A stretch of 64,000 nucleotides of DNA from Verrucomicrobiaceae bacterium (GCA_024232965.1 JACKQF010000005.1:248001-312000), one strand, 5' to 3'; shown: positions 44,112 through 52,477, counted from the stretch's first letter. Notes: generated by a model from the sequence alone, not told the origin. A program made the numbers and translations.

Positions 44112-44863
44112 AAAACTATTGGGTCATTGGTGGTGCAGGTTGGCTGGGCAGGCCCGTGGTGCGACGTCTCGCCTCAAAGGGGTCGTCCGTTTTGTGTGCA
44201 GATCTACCGGGGCGCGCAGTTGAATGGCTTAGCACGGAGAATGATGTCGCAGGAATCACGCCCGGTGATTTTGATGCCTTTCAGGCAGACGCCATTGCAG
44301 CCTGGGTCGCAGACCGCCTTGACGAAGGCGGGATTCCGGACGGTGTCGTGAATCTGACATACGCATCGACCGCTCGGCAGCTCAGCGATCTCACGGCGGA
44401 GGAATTTGATCGCGTCAACCATGGCAACTTGACCTGCACCCTCTTGCTGACCCGAGCCATTGCCGACGCAATGGCAAGTCGGGGTTCCGGTAGCATCGTG
44501 CTTTTCTCCAGCATGTATGGTGGTCTATCGCCTGACCCATCGATCTACGGTCCGGGAATGAATCCCAACCCTATCGAGTATGGCGTCAACAAAGCCGGCA
44601 TCCGCCAAATGGCGCGCTACTTGGCCGTGCACTACGGACCCATGGGTGTGCGTTGCAATTCGATCTCACCAGGCCCCTTCCCCAACGCCACCATTCAGGA
44701 ACGGGATCCAGCATTCGTCAGCAGGCTGTCGTCCAAAGTTCCGATGGGACGCGTCGGAAACCCGGAGGAAATTGCAGGTGCAGTTGCCTTTTTGCTTGGC
44801 CAGGATTCATCATTCATCACGGGCATCGATCTGCCTGTTGATGGCGGCTGGACAGCCTGGTAA
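44108..44863 (+). CDS. SDR-family oxidoreductase (PtmA-like)
   Basis: This 251-residue short-chain dehydrogenase has NAD(P)-binding GGAGWLG near the N-terminus, catalytic Ser in FSSMYGG, Tyr/Lys in EYGVNKAG, and RCNSISPGPFPN. SMYG followed by NPNPIEYG recalls the flagellin-modification/nonulosonate oxidoreductases (PtmA group), so a sugar substrate is possible; this is inference. It is translationally coupled to the M20 peptidase gene and ends 9 bases before the convergent hisA. Confidence 0.8.
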   Translation: MKNYWVIGGAGWLGRPVVRRLASKGSSVLCADLPGRAVEWLSTENDVAGITPGDFDAFQADAIAAWVADRLDEGGIPDGVVNLTYASTARQLSDLTAEEFDRVNHGNLTCTLLLTRAIADAMASRGSGSIVLFSSMYGGLSPDPSIYGPGMNPNPIEYGVNKAGIRQMARYLAVHYGPMGVRCNSISPGPFPNATIQERDPAFVSRLSSKVPMGRVGNPEEIAGAVAFLLGQDSSFITGIDLPVDGGWTAW

Positions 44864-44872
44864 CTCCTGCGC

Positions 44873-45676
44873 TCACGCACAACAGGTTGGCCCAGGCGGG
44901 ACGGCAGTCTGATCGCGGCGGTTGAACGCGATGCAGTCACTGTATTTGACGCCCGTACCACCAAACATGTCAAGCGCACTGCCGATGGTGGCATCCACCC
45001 GACCATCACTGGCATCCTGAATCCTCCACAGGTCATCAATGCTACTTACACCACCGGCATAAGTCACAGGGATCGGAGAATACTCTCCCAGAAAGCGCAC
45101 AAGCGGCTCGTCGATGCCTTCGCACTTTCCTTCCACATCGACCGCATGAATCAAAAACTCGGCGCACTGTGAAGCCAAAGTCGCCAGCGTCTCGGGCGAT
45201 AACTCCAAATTCGTGATCGTTTGCCAGCGATTCATGGCCACAACCCATCCGCCAGCAGTCGCTTTACAACTCAGATCGATAACCAGCCGTTCTTTGGGAA
45301 TCACGGCCAGGAGTGCGTCCAACCGGGATTGCAGAAACTTGCCTTCCTTATCGAAAAGGTTACTGGTCACAATGACATGGCTGGCTCCGGCGTCCAGGTA
45401 TTGGCGCGCATTCGCGGCTGAGATCCCACCACCGACTTGAAGTCCGCCAGGAAATCCAGCCAAGGCCCAAAGTGCGGCCTTCTCGTTCCCAGGCCCAAGC
45501 ATGATCACATGCCCACCGGGAGTATTGTCTTGCCAATACTGGCGAGCAAACCAAGAGGAATCCCTGTCGCTAACGAAGTTTGTCTTCAGGGCGCGACCGT
45601 CGTCAGTGAGACTGGAGCCGACGATCTGCTTCACCCGACCATCATGAAGATCGATACAGGGCCGAAAGCGTGTCAT
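44873..45676 (-). CDS. hisA: HisA isomerase, eukaryotic type
   Basis: The 267-residue TIM-barrel protein should convert ProFAR to PRFAR in histidine synthesis. It begins FRPCIDLHDGRVKQIVG with NFVSD, GGHVIMLGPGN and QVGGGISAANARQYLDAGAS, all hallmarks of the fungal/plant HIS6-type HisA rather than the bacterial type, which has a different N-terminus. Catalytic Asp is in PCIDLHDG. The start overlaps the stop of map by 4 bases, so it is coupled to the ribosomal/secY operon. No other his gene is in the window. Confidence 0.88.
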   Translation of the reverse strand: MTRFRPCIDLHDGRVKQIVGSSLTDDGRALKTNFVSDRDSSWFARQYWQDNTPGGHVIMLGPGNEKAALWALAGFPGGLQVGGGISAANARQYLDAGASHVIVTSNLFDKEGKFLQSRLDALLAVIPKERLVIDLSCKATAGGWVVAMNRWQTITNLELSPETLATLASQCAEFLIHAVDVEGKCEGIDEPLVRFLGEYSPIPVTYAGGVSSIDDLWRIQDASDGRVDATIGSALDMFGGTGVKYSDCIAFNRRDQTAVPPGPTCCA

Positions 45677-46506
45677 TCCACAGACAGTTCTGAGATCGGA
45701 CGTGGCACCAAGTCTTTCGTGCCATGGGGGAACATGCGACCGCGATTGGTTACGATGTCCGGCTCGCCATTAGTGATCAGCACCATGTGCTCATAGTGAG
45801 ACGATGGCTTCCGATCGGTAGCGATCACCGTCCAGCCGTCTGCCAAAATGCGTGTTTTGTCCGAACCAAGGTTCACCATTGGCTCGATGGCCAGAGTCAT
45901 CCCCGCCTTCAAACGCGGGCGATCACCACGCTTGCCGTAGTTGGGCACTTGCGGTTCTTCATGGAGTTTCCGGCCGACACCATGTCCCACGAACTCTTTG
46001 ACCACAGTAAAGCCGAATTGGCTCACGTGATTTTCGACACTCCAGCACAAGTCACCAAGCATGTGGCCGTCTCTTGCGTGATCAATCGCGACATGCAACG
46101 ACTCCTCGGTCGCCGCGAGCAACCGCATTGTATCCGGCTCAACATTTCCCACTGGAACGGTCAGGGCATTGTCGCCAATCCATCCGTCATACTGAATGCC
46201 AATGTCGATTTTAACGATATCCCCGTCTTGAATCACTCGAGGGCCGCCAATACCATGCACCACCTCTTCGTTGATGGAGATGCAAATATTACCAGGGAAC
46301 CCGCGATAGCCAAGAAATGCACTCTTGCATCCTCTGGCCCGCATTTCTGCGGCAGCTAGTCGATCAATCTGTGCTGTGGTGGCACCGATGTGAACCTCTG
46401 CCGCAGTTTTCAACAGAATGTCCCGGGCCATCTGACCCGCCTTGCGAATGCACGCTTGCTGAGGCCCATGGCGAATGGGAATACGCCCTGCGGTTAAGAG
46501 GCCCAT
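45673..46506 (-). CDS. map: Methionine aminopeptidase, type I
   Basis: The 277-residue protein removes the N-terminal Met from nascent proteins. The conserved metal ligands are visible in KIDIGIQYDGWIGDNA (two Asp), FVGHGVGRKLHEEP (His), TLAIEPMVN (Glu) and a last Glu near PDIV. The N-terminus (MGLLTAGRIPIRHG) is the normal start of the enzyme. map lies 46 bases after secY, as in many bacteria, but without adk between. It overlaps hisA by 4 bases. Confidence 0.95.
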   Translation of the reverse strand: MGLLTAGRIPIRHGPQQACIRKAGQMARDILLKTAAEVHIGATTAQIDRLAAAEMRARGCKSAFLGYRGFPGNICISINEEVVHGIGGPRVIQDGDIVKIDIGIQYDGWIGDNALTVPVGNVEPDTMRLLAATEESLHVAIDHARDGHMLGDLCWSVENHVSQFGFTVVKEFVGHGVGRKLHEEPQVPNYGKRGDRPRLKAGMTLAIEPMVNLGSDKTRILADGWTVIATDRKPSSHYEHMVLITNGEPDIVTNRGRMFPHGTKDLVPRPISELSVE

Positions 46507-46527
46507 GGAAAGATCAAAATGGAAGAG

Positions 46528-46547
46528 GGCTCTGCCGAAGCAGAGCC
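46528..46547 (-). terminator. cUUCGg hairpin between secY and map
   Basis: On the minus strand GGCTCTGC-TTCG-GCAGAGCC forms a perfect 8-base-pair stem closed by a cUUCGg tetraloop, an exceptionally stable motif. U-rich sequence CTCTTCCATTTTG follows. It lies 5 bases after the secY stop and 21 bases before the map start. It could be a terminator, an mRNA-stability element or an RNase barrier. Confidence 0.6.
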
Positions 46548-46552
46548 AAAGA

Positions 46553-48067
46553 CTATTTGTCGGCAGGTCCGTGCATCATTGCATAGCTGATGCCGATGAT
46601 GGCCAAAGCAGCGATGATCACCCAAATCCAAACGACTGTCGTCGCGCTAGCCACTTTGCCAGCACTCCCCTGCACACGGTCAAAGCGGCCCCGAAGGCGA
46701 CCCTTGCGGAGGAAACCATCGTAATGGCTTTGCAGCAGGTGCGTTTCCACTTGGCGCATCACATCAAGAACGACGCCGACCAGAATCAAAAGGCTGGTGC
46801 CACCGAAGAACTGAGCGGTCTTTGGCGCAATCTGCAACACACGGCTAACGATACCCGGAAGCACATAGATAATCGTCAAGAAAATCGCACCGGCGAAAGT
46901 CAGACGGCTCATCGTGAAATCGAGGAAATCGGCGGTCGGCTTCCCAGGGCGGATACCGGGAACATAGCCCCCACTCTTTTTGAGATCCTCAGCAATCTGA
47001 GTGGGTTGGAACATCGTTGCGACCCAGAAATAGCTGAAAAAGAAAATCAATCCGGCAGAGATCGTGTAATACACCCAACCGGAGTTGATGGTCGCAGAAA
47101 AGCGCTGGACCCACTCCACGTGCGGCATCATCGAACTCAGGATCTGCGCAGGGAAGAGCAGGATGGCCTGGGCGAAGATGATCGGCATAACGCCCGAATA
47201 GTTGATCTTGAGCGGCAGATATTGCGTCTGGCCTCCGTAAACTTTGCGTCCCACGACACGCTTGGCGTATTGAATTACGATCCTTCGCTGCGCTTCCGTC
47301 AGGGCAATCACCCCAGCAATTACGGCAATGAAAAGAGCCAAAAGCAGGACCAGCATGAAAGCTTTGCTAGGATCCGCCGTCGCACCACCGACGTAGCTTT
47401 GCCAAACCTGAACCAGGGCACCTGGCAAGGCAGAAACAATGTTGACACAAATAAGGAGAGAAACGCCGTTTCCGATCCCACGTTCAGTAATGATCTCACC
47501 CAACCACATCATGAGCATGGTGCCCGCCGTGATCGTTACGACGGAGCTAAACACAAAGCCAAATCCGTATCCAGGCACCAGAGGTCGCCCCATCTGGTTA
47601 ATGGTATCCTGAAGACCAGAAAGGAAGATGTTCTGTCCAGGATTATTCAGCGACTTCGCCAACAGATACCCCTGGAAGACGCAGAGCGCGATCGTCGCCA
47701 ACCGGGTGTACTGATTGATCTTCTGGCGACCACCATCTTCACGGGCGAGCTTGCTCAACGAAGGCACGACGGCCGTCAGTAGTTGCAGCATGATGCTGGC
47801 GCTGATGTAGGGCATGATCCCCAACGCAAAAATTGCGCACTGCTCAAGCGCACCGCCACTGAAAACGTTCAGCAGGGCAGCAACGGCAGCGGCACCAGAT
47901 TCGGAATTGGCAGTCCGGTTAGCAATCCAAGTGCGAAGCACCTCTGGATCGACACCTGGAAGAGTGATGGCAGACCCGATTCGGACGATAACAATCATCC
48001 CCAGGGTGAAGAGAATTCTCGACCGAAGTTCGGGAACTTTTAGGCTATTTGCAAAGGCGGAAATCAT
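46553..48067 (-). CDS. secY: Protein translocase subunit SecY
   Basis: The 504-residue product is the central channel of the Sec translocon, with ten predicted transmembrane helices. Recognisable family sequences are RILFTLGMIVIVRIGSAITLPG (start), ALGIMPYISASIMLQLLTAVVPSLSKL (plug/helix 2 region) and RQKINQYTRLATI. It is longer than the usual roughly 440 residues because of a longer periplasmic N-terminal segment and loop. It is separated from rplO by a 99-base gap that contains a terminator-like structure, and no Shine-Dalgarno sequence precedes the ATG. Confidence 0.97.
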   Translation of the reverse strand: MISAFANSLKVPELRSRILFTLGMIVIVRIGSAITLPGVDPEVLRTWIANRTANSESGAAAVAALLNVFSGGALEQCAIFALGIMPYISASIMLQLLTAVVPSLSKLAREDGGRQKINQYTRLATIALCVFQGYLLAKSLNNPGQNIFLSGLQDTINQMGRPLVPGYGFGFVFSSVVTITAGTMLMMWLGEIITERGIGNGVSLLICVNIVSALPGALVQVWQSYVGGATADPSKAFMLVLLLALFIAVIAGVIALTEAQRRIVIQYAKRVVGRKVYGGQTQYLPLKINYSGVMPIIFAQAILLFPAQILSSMMPHVEWVQRFSATINSGWVYYTISAGLIFFFSYFWVATMFQPTQIAEDLKKSGGYVPGIRPGKPTADFLDFTMSRLTFAGAIFLTIIYVLPGIVSRVLQIAPKTAQFFGGTSLLILVGVVLDVMRQVETHLLQSHYDGFLRKGRLRGRFDRVQGSAGKVASATTVVWIWVIIAALAIIGISYAMMHGPADK

Positions 48068-48079
48068 ATCGTAATGAAC

Positions 48080-48140
48080 AAAAAAACGGCGGGCTTAGCC
48101 ATCGTACAACCAATTAGGTTGTCAAGAGCGGCGCCCGCCG
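48080..48140 (-). terminator. Terminator/attenuator-like structure directly upstream of secY
   Basis: On the minus strand CGGCGGGC (48133-48140) pairs with GCCCGCCG (48087-48094), followed by seven Ts (48080-48086), a canonical intrinsic terminator. The loop holds a second hairpin, ACAACC/GGTTGT (48106-48111 and 48117-48122). It lies between rplO and secY, 12 bases upstream of the secY ATG, so the spc operon would be interrupted or attenuated here. Confidence 0.7.
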
Positions 48141-48166
48141 AAATTAAAGCTTAGTTTGAAACTGTC

Positions 48167-48613
48167 TCAGGAGTTCGCAATCGATCCACCTGCCTTTTCA
48201 ATCTTCTCGCGGGCGGACGCACTCACGTTGCTCACAGAAACAGTGAGTTTACGGGAGAGATCGCCATTGCCAAGAATCTTGATAGCATCGCAGGTCCGAT
48301 TAACGATACCTTTCTCGCGAAGGGATTCTTCGTTGACGACATCACCATCTGCGAAAGCCTTTTCAAGGGAGCTAACGTTGACGACTTCAAATTTAAGGCG
48401 GAACGCCTCGTTGCTGAAGCCCTTCTTGGGGAGGCGACGGTGAAGTGGCATCTGTCCACCCTCGAAGCCGGGGCGAATGCCCTTGCCTGCGCGGGCCTTT
48501 TGGCCCTTGTGGCCTTTACCAGAGGTCTTGCCGTGGCCGGAACTCTCTCCGCAGCCGAGGCGCTTACGGCGGTGTTTTGCTCCCGGGCGGGGTTTGACGT
48601 CGTGAAGTCTCAT
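48167..48613 (-). CDS. rplO: Ribosomal protein L15
   Basis: The 148-residue 50S protein has the Gly/Lys-rich N-terminal extension (GCGESSGHGKTSGKGHKGQ) and FEGGQMPLHRRLPKKGF, the diagnostic L15 sequence. Length is normal. L30 (rpmD), usually just upstream, is absent; rpsE is the neighbour at 39 bases. Confidence 0.97.
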   Translation of the reverse strand: MRLHDVKPRPGAKHRRKRLGCGESSGHGKTSGKGHKGQKARAGKGIRPGFEGGQMPLHRRLPKKGFSNEAFRLKFEVVNVSSLEKAFADGDVVNEESLREKGIVNRTCDAIKILGNGDLSRKLTVSVSNVSASAREKIEKAGGSIANS

Positions 48614-48652
48614 GATCGATATAGGAAGTATTGATTAACAGGCAAGCACCAA

Positions 48653-49180
48653 TTAGAGGGCCTTGCGTTCTTTGATTTGTTTGCCACGGGCACGAAAGAT
48701 ATCGTCAGGCTTACGAAGAGCTGCGAGCGCATCCAAGGTTGCCTTCACCACGTTTGCGTGGTTGCTGGACCCAAGCGACTTGCCGATCACGTCCTTGACG
48801 CCAGCAACTTCAAGCACAGCGCGTGCACCACCGCCAGCGATGATGCCCGTACCTGGGGAGGCTGGGCGGAGGAGGATACGGCCACCACCGTGCTCACCCA
48901 CAACTTCGTGGGGGATTGTGGCGTTGATGACGTTCACCGACCGAAGGTTTTTGCGGGAGCTTTCCGTTGCCTTCTTGATTGCATCGGAAACTTCGTTTGC
49001 CTTGCCAAACCCACACCCGACGCGACCCTGCTGGTCTCCTGCGACGACGAGGGCGCTAAAACTGAAACGACGACCACCTTTGACGACTTTGGCGCATCGG
49101 TTGATGTGCACCACTTTTTCAATCGTTTCTGGGCGTGAATCACCGAAACCTTCGGTGGAGTTATTGGAGTCTGCTGCCAT
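48653..49180 (-). CDS. rpsE: Ribosomal protein S5
   Basis: The 175-residue 30S protein starts with an acidic/polar tail of about 20 residues, then VVHINRCAKVVKGGRRFSFSALVVAG and the S5 motif GVGFGKANEVSDAIKKA-type segment (GCGFGKANEVSDAI). It is involved in decoding fidelity and helicase activity of the ribosome. It lies 21 bases after rplR. Confidence 0.97.
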   Translation of the reverse strand: MAADSNNSTEGFGDSRPETIEKVVHINRCAKVVKGGRRFSFSALVVAGDQQGRVGCGFGKANEVSDAIKKATESSRKNLRSVNVINATIPHEVVGEHGGGRILLRPASPGTGIIAGGGARAVLEVAGVKDVIGKSLGSSNHANVVKATLDALAALRKPDDIFRARGKQIKERKAL

Positions 49181-49201
49181 AGAATAAGGGACGAGTACGA
49201 A

Positions 49202-49558
49202 TTAGAATTTCAGGCCCTTTTCACGGGCAGCATCGGCGAGGGCTTTCACCTTGCCATGGTAGAAGAAACCGCCGCGGTCAAAAACGACGGCTGAAACGTT
49301 TGCGGCGACTGCTCGCTCTGCGACAGCCTGCCCGACCTTGGTCGCACTTGCGACGTTGGCACCCTTGCCATCAAAGCCTTTTTCCTTGGTGGAAGCAGAG
49401 CAAATGGTCAGGCCCTTATCGTCGTCGATAAGCTGGGCGTAAACGTTCTGGTTGGAAAAATTAACAGCAAGGCGAGGGCGCTCAGCCGTACCACGCACCT
49501 TCTTACGAATGCGGACACGAATGCTGCTGCGGATTTGTTTGCGGCTTTTATCGGCCAT
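49202..49558 (-). CDS. rplR: Ribosomal protein L18
   Basis: The 118-residue 5S rRNA-binding protein has RPRLAVNFSNQNVYAQLIDD and VFDRGGFFYHGKVKALADAAREKG, typical of L18. One of the clearer Shine-Dalgarno sites in the operon (TAGGAG, about 9 bases upstream of the ATG) precedes it. It lies 30 bases after rplF. Confidence 0.97.
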   Translation of the reverse strand: MADKSRKQIRSSIRVRIRKKVRGTAERPRLAVNFSNQNVYAQLIDDDKGLTICSASTKEKGFDGKGANVASATKVGQAVAERAVAANVSAVVFDRGGFFYHGKVKALADAAREKGLKF

Positions 49559-49588
49559 GATGGGTCTCCTAAAGAAAGTTGAGTTGGA

Positions 49589-50128
49589 TTATTTGACGCT
49601 CTTACCAGCCTTGCGGCGGACGTGTTCACCGGCATAACGGACACCCTTGCCCTTATAAGGTTCTGGTGGGTAGTAAGCCCGGATATCAGCAGCCAGTTGG
49701 CCGACGATCTGCTTGTCGATGCCTTCGATGGCAATCTTGGTATTGTCCGTGACCGTCACCTTCACGCCATCCGGGATTGGATGAAGTCGTGGATGAGACT
49801 GGCCAAGGTTGAGGTCGATGTCCGTCCCCTTGACGGCAGCACGAAAGCCGACGCCCTGGATTTCAAGGTCCTTGCGGAAACCTTGGCTGACGCCTGTCAC
49901 CATATTCACGAGGAGACGTTGCGTTGTGCCGTGCATAGCACGCACCGTGCGCTCTTCATTGAGGCGAGTGACGAGAAGCTCCGAACCTTCGGTCTTGACT
50001 TCAACGTTTTCCGGAAGGGTCCAGTTGAGTTTGCCCTTTGGGCCTTCGACTAGGACGCTACGGTCTGCGCCAATCTTGACGCTGACTTTGTCCGGGATAC
50101 TGATGGGTTGTTTTCCGACGCGAGACAT
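49589..50128 (-). CDS. rplF: Ribosomal protein L6
   Basis: The 179-residue 50S protein starts MSRVGKQPISIPDKVSVKI and ends EPYKGKGVRYAGEHVRRKAGKS, both diagnostic of L6. The two alpha-beta repeats are complete. Spacing to rpsH is 17 bases. Confidence 0.98.
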   Translation of the reverse strand: MSRVGKQPISIPDKVSVKIGADRSVLVEGPKGKLNWTLPENVEVKTEGSELLVTRLNEERTVRAMHGTTQRLLVNMVTGVSQGFRKDLEIQGVGFRAAVKGTDIDLNLGQSHPRLHPIPDGVKVTVTDNTKIAIEGIDKQIVGQLAADIRAYYPPEPYKGKGVRYAGEHVRRKAGKSVK

Positions 50129-50145
50129 GATTTAGATTCTCCAGG

Positions 50146-50535
50146 TTACCAGACGGTTGCGAGAAGTTCACCACCGACCTTAGCCTTGCGAGCGCCAGTG
50201 CCCGTCATGAGACCACGTGAGGTGGAAAGGATTGAAACACCGAGGCCGCCAAGAACGCGTGGAATTTCATCCACGGAGACGTACTTGCGAAGACCTGGCT
50301 TGCTGATTCGCTGAAGTTTCCGGATCACGGGAACGCGGTCTTGATACTTCAGTTTCAGCTTGAGGCGTGGGTGTGTCTCAGAAGTGTCCACTTCATAAGA
50401 CCAGATGTATCCCTCTTCTTGAAGGATGCGGCTCAGTTCCGACTTCATTTTGGAGAACGGAGCATAGACGTCTTGCAAACCAGCCTGGCTGGCGTTGCGA
50501 ATACGGGTGAGGAAATCAGCGATGGGATCGGTCAT
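50146..50535 (-). CDS. rpsH: Ribosomal protein S8
   Basis: The 129-residue 30S protein starts MTDPIADFLTRIRNA and ends with STSRGLMTGTGARKAKVGGELLATVW, the S8 signature. In E. coli S8 represses the spc operon by binding L5 mRNA. It follows rplE by only 18 bases, so rpsN (S14), normally between them, is missing here. Confidence 0.98.
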   Translation of the reverse strand: MTDPIADFLTRIRNASQAGLQDVYAPFSKMKSELSRILQEEGYIWSYEVDTSETHPRLKLKLKYQDRVPVIRKLQRISKPGLRKYVSVDEIPRVLGGLGVSILSTSRGLMTGTGARKAKVGGELLATVW

Positions 50536-50553
50536 GGCGCTGGGTGCGAGGGG

Positions 50554-51147
50554 TTAGGATTGCGCCGCGTTTTCGCCGTTTGAGGCGTCCGCTTTGGGCT
50601 GAGTGCGGGTCCGGAATGGCATGCCGAGCGCAGAGAGAAGCTCACGCGCATGGTCATCATTGTTTGTTGAGGTCACGAATGTGATGTCAAAACCCAGCGT
50701 GCGCTTGATTTTGTCCAATTCGATTTCTGGAAAGATCGACTGATCGGTAACCCCAAGTGTGTAGTTACCACGGCCGTCGAAAGCGCGAGGCGCGACACCA
50801 CGGAAGTCACGAATACGTGGGACTGCGGTGCGAACCAAGCGCAGCATGAAGTCATACATGCGACGGCCACGGAGGGTCACCTTGGTTCCAACGGGTTCAC
50901 CGGCACGCAACTTGAAGTTGGCGATGGCTTTTTTGCTCATCGTGATCACCGGTTTCTGGCCGGTAATCAGCGCCATCTCGGAGACAGCATCTTCCATTGC
51001 CTGTTTCCGCTCTCCCTGGGAGCCGACGGAGCAGTTGAGGACGATCTTTTCAAGCTTGGGCACTTGGTGTACGTTCTTCAGCGCAAGCTTTTCTTTGAGC
51101 TCCGAACGGACCTTGGTTTCGTAATGTGTCTTTAACAGGGGTTCCAT
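50554..51147 (-). CDS. rplE: Ribosomal protein L5
   Basis: The 197-residue 5S rRNA-binding protein has the core sequence KLEKIVLNCSVG, GQKPVITMSKKAIANFKLR and NYTLGVTDQSIFPEIELDKI. An extra 15-residue polar tail (PKADASNGENAAQS) follows the normal end. It lies 82 bases after rplX, the widest gap in the L14-L15 section, with no gene in it. Confidence 0.97.
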   Translation of the reverse strand: MEPLLKTHYETKVRSELKEKLALKNVHQVPKLEKIVLNCSVGSQGERKQAMEDAVSEMALITGQKPVITMSKKAIANFKLRAGEPVGTKVTLRGRRMYDFMLRLVRTAVPRIRDFRGVAPRAFDGRGNYTLGVTDQSIFPEIELDKIKRTLGFDITFVTSTNNDDHARELLSALGMPFRTRTQPKADASNGENAAQS

Positions 51148-51229
51148 GATATTCTTGTTTTGCGTCGCCTTTACCCTACGGCTTGTGAGTGTTCACAAAC
51201 GGTGGCAGGGGGGGAGACAATTTGTCCAA

Positions 51230-51511
51230 CTACTTCTTGCTGGCAACTTTCTTCTTTGTTTTCTTTGGCTCGGCCTTCACTTCCACACGTTTGACGTTGG
51301 AAATGTGGATCGGGCCCTCTTTTTCAATGATGCCACCCTGCTGACGCTCCTGGCTTGGGCGGACGGCTTTCTTGATCATGCGGACGCCCTCAATAAGGAC
51401 GCGACCTTTTCCGGGTTGCACTTCCAAGACTGTTCCTTGGGCTCCCTTGGCGGCTCCGCTCGTGACCTGCACGAGATCACCTTTTCTGACGTGGGTTTTG
51501 ATTCGGCTCAT
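51230..51511 (-). CDS. rplX: Ribosomal protein L24
   Basis: The 93-residue assembly-initiator protein of the 50S subunit has the KOW motif (KGDLVQVTSGAAKGAQGTV) and VRMIKKAVRPSQERQQGGIIEKEGPIH. It ends with a short Lys-rich tail (KKTKKKVASKK). The ATG overlaps the stop of rplN by 4 bases. Confidence 0.96.
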   Translation of the reverse strand: MSRIKTHVRKGDLVQVTSGAAKGAQGTVLEVQPGKGRVLIEGVRMIKKAVRPSQERQQGGIIEKEGPIHISNVKRVEVKAEPKKTKKKVASKK

Positions 51512-51876
51512 AGCACTTCTGGGGCGAGGGAAACGATCTTCATGAAGTTTTTGTCGCGCAGCTCACGAGCTACTGGCCCGAAAATGCGGCTGCCGCGCGG
51601 ATTGTTGTCTTTGTCGATGATCACAATGGCGTTGCGATCAAAGCGAAGCACCGAGCCGTCGCTGCGGCGGATTGGATAGGCAGTGCGAACTACGACTGCG
51701 CGGACCACCTCACCCTTCTTGACGGCAGCGGTTGGTGTCGATTCGCGAACGTGGGCAGTGATGATATCACCGACCACGGCGATGCGGGTGTTTTTCTTGC
51801 CGAGCACGCCAATCATCTTGGCCATGCGGGCGCCGGTGTTGTCTGCCACCAGCAATGCGGATTCCATCTGTACCAT
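51508..51876 (-). CDS. rplN: Ribosomal protein L14
   Basis: The 122-residue 50S protein begins MVQMESALLVADNTGARMAK and contains RSDGSVLRFDRNAIVIID and GSRIFGPVARELRDKNFMKI, the standard L14 sequence and length. An AGAGGAAG Shine-Dalgarno-like site lies about 12 bases upstream of the ATG. It overlaps rplX by 4 bases. Confidence 0.98.
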   Translation of the reverse strand: MVQMESALLVADNTGARMAKMIGVLGKKNTRIAVVGDIITAHVRESTPTAAVKKGEVVRAVVVRTAYPIRRSDGSVLRFDRNAIVIIDKDNNPRGSRIFGPVARELRDKNFMKIVSLAPEVL

Positions 51877-51932
51877 GAGATATTCTTCCTCTTGTTGTTC
51901 TTGAGTTTTTCTAATCGACCGGAAAACCGGTG

Positions 51933-52220
51933 TTAATGGGAAAGAATCTCCTCCAAGCGCCAGCGCTTCAGCTTGCTCAGCGGGCGTGTTTCGGTGATGC
52001 GGACCTTATCGCCGATCTTTGCCTCTTCCTTCTCGTCATGAGCATGGAATCGGCTGGAGCGACGAACGATCTTCTTGAACTTTGGATGCGGAACGCGGCG
52101 CTCGACTTCGACAACAATCGTCTTGTTCATCTTGTCAGAGACGACCACGCCGACGCGTGTCTTCCGGAGGGAAGCGCGTTGACTGTCAGTCTGGGGGGCG
52201 GTTGTGGACTCGTCGCTCAT
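51933..52220 (-). CDS. rpsQ: Ribosomal protein S17
   Basis: The 95-residue 30S protein contains RVGVVVSDKMNKTIVVEVERR, HPKFKKIVRRSSRFHAHDE and KVRITETRPLSKLKRW, the S17 core. A polar N-terminal extension of about 15 residues precedes the core. It lies 38 bases after rpmC. Confidence 0.97.
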   Translation of the reverse strand: MSDESTTAPQTDSQRASLRKTRVGVVVSDKMNKTIVVEVERRVPHPKFKKIVRRSSRFHAHDEKEEAKIGDKVRITETRPLSKLKRWRLEEILSH

Positions 52221-52258
52221 GGGTCTAAAAGAGGGATGGTATGTCTAATGGGGTGCAC

Positions 52259-52456
52259 TCAGGCGGTTTTTTGGGCCCGCTCGTTGATTAGAGTGCGCAT
52301 GCGGGCGATTTCACGACGCAGCACAGTGAGTCGGGCGGGGTTTTCGAGCTGACCGCTCTGCTGCTGCATGCGGAGATGGACGGTTTCCAACTTCAGTTCG
52401 CGACAACGGTTGTTGAGTTCCTCAACAGAGAGTTCGCGCAATTCTTTGATTTTCAT
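52259..52456 (-). CDS. rpmC: Ribosomal protein L29
   Basis: The 65-residue two-helix 50S protein starts MKIKELRELSVEELNNRCRE and ends in LRREIARMRTLINERAQ, matching L29. It borders the peptide exit tunnel. Gaps are 21 bases to rplP and 38 to rpsQ. Confidence 0.96.
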   Translation of the reverse strand: MKIKELRELSVEELNNRCRELKLETVHLRMQQQSGQLENPARLTVLRREIARMRTLINERAQKTA

Positions 52457-52477
52457 GACAGGAGTTGCAGCAGGAGG

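Noticed and set aside
46475..47782. 435-codon plus-strand frame opposite secY
   Set aside because: Antisense of secY, with polar low-quality sequence and no motif.
48095..48125. TTGACA inside the pre-secY loop as a secY promoter
   Set aside because: The perfect -35 has no -10 at 16-18 bases; the TACGAT that resembles a -10 is only 13 bases away.
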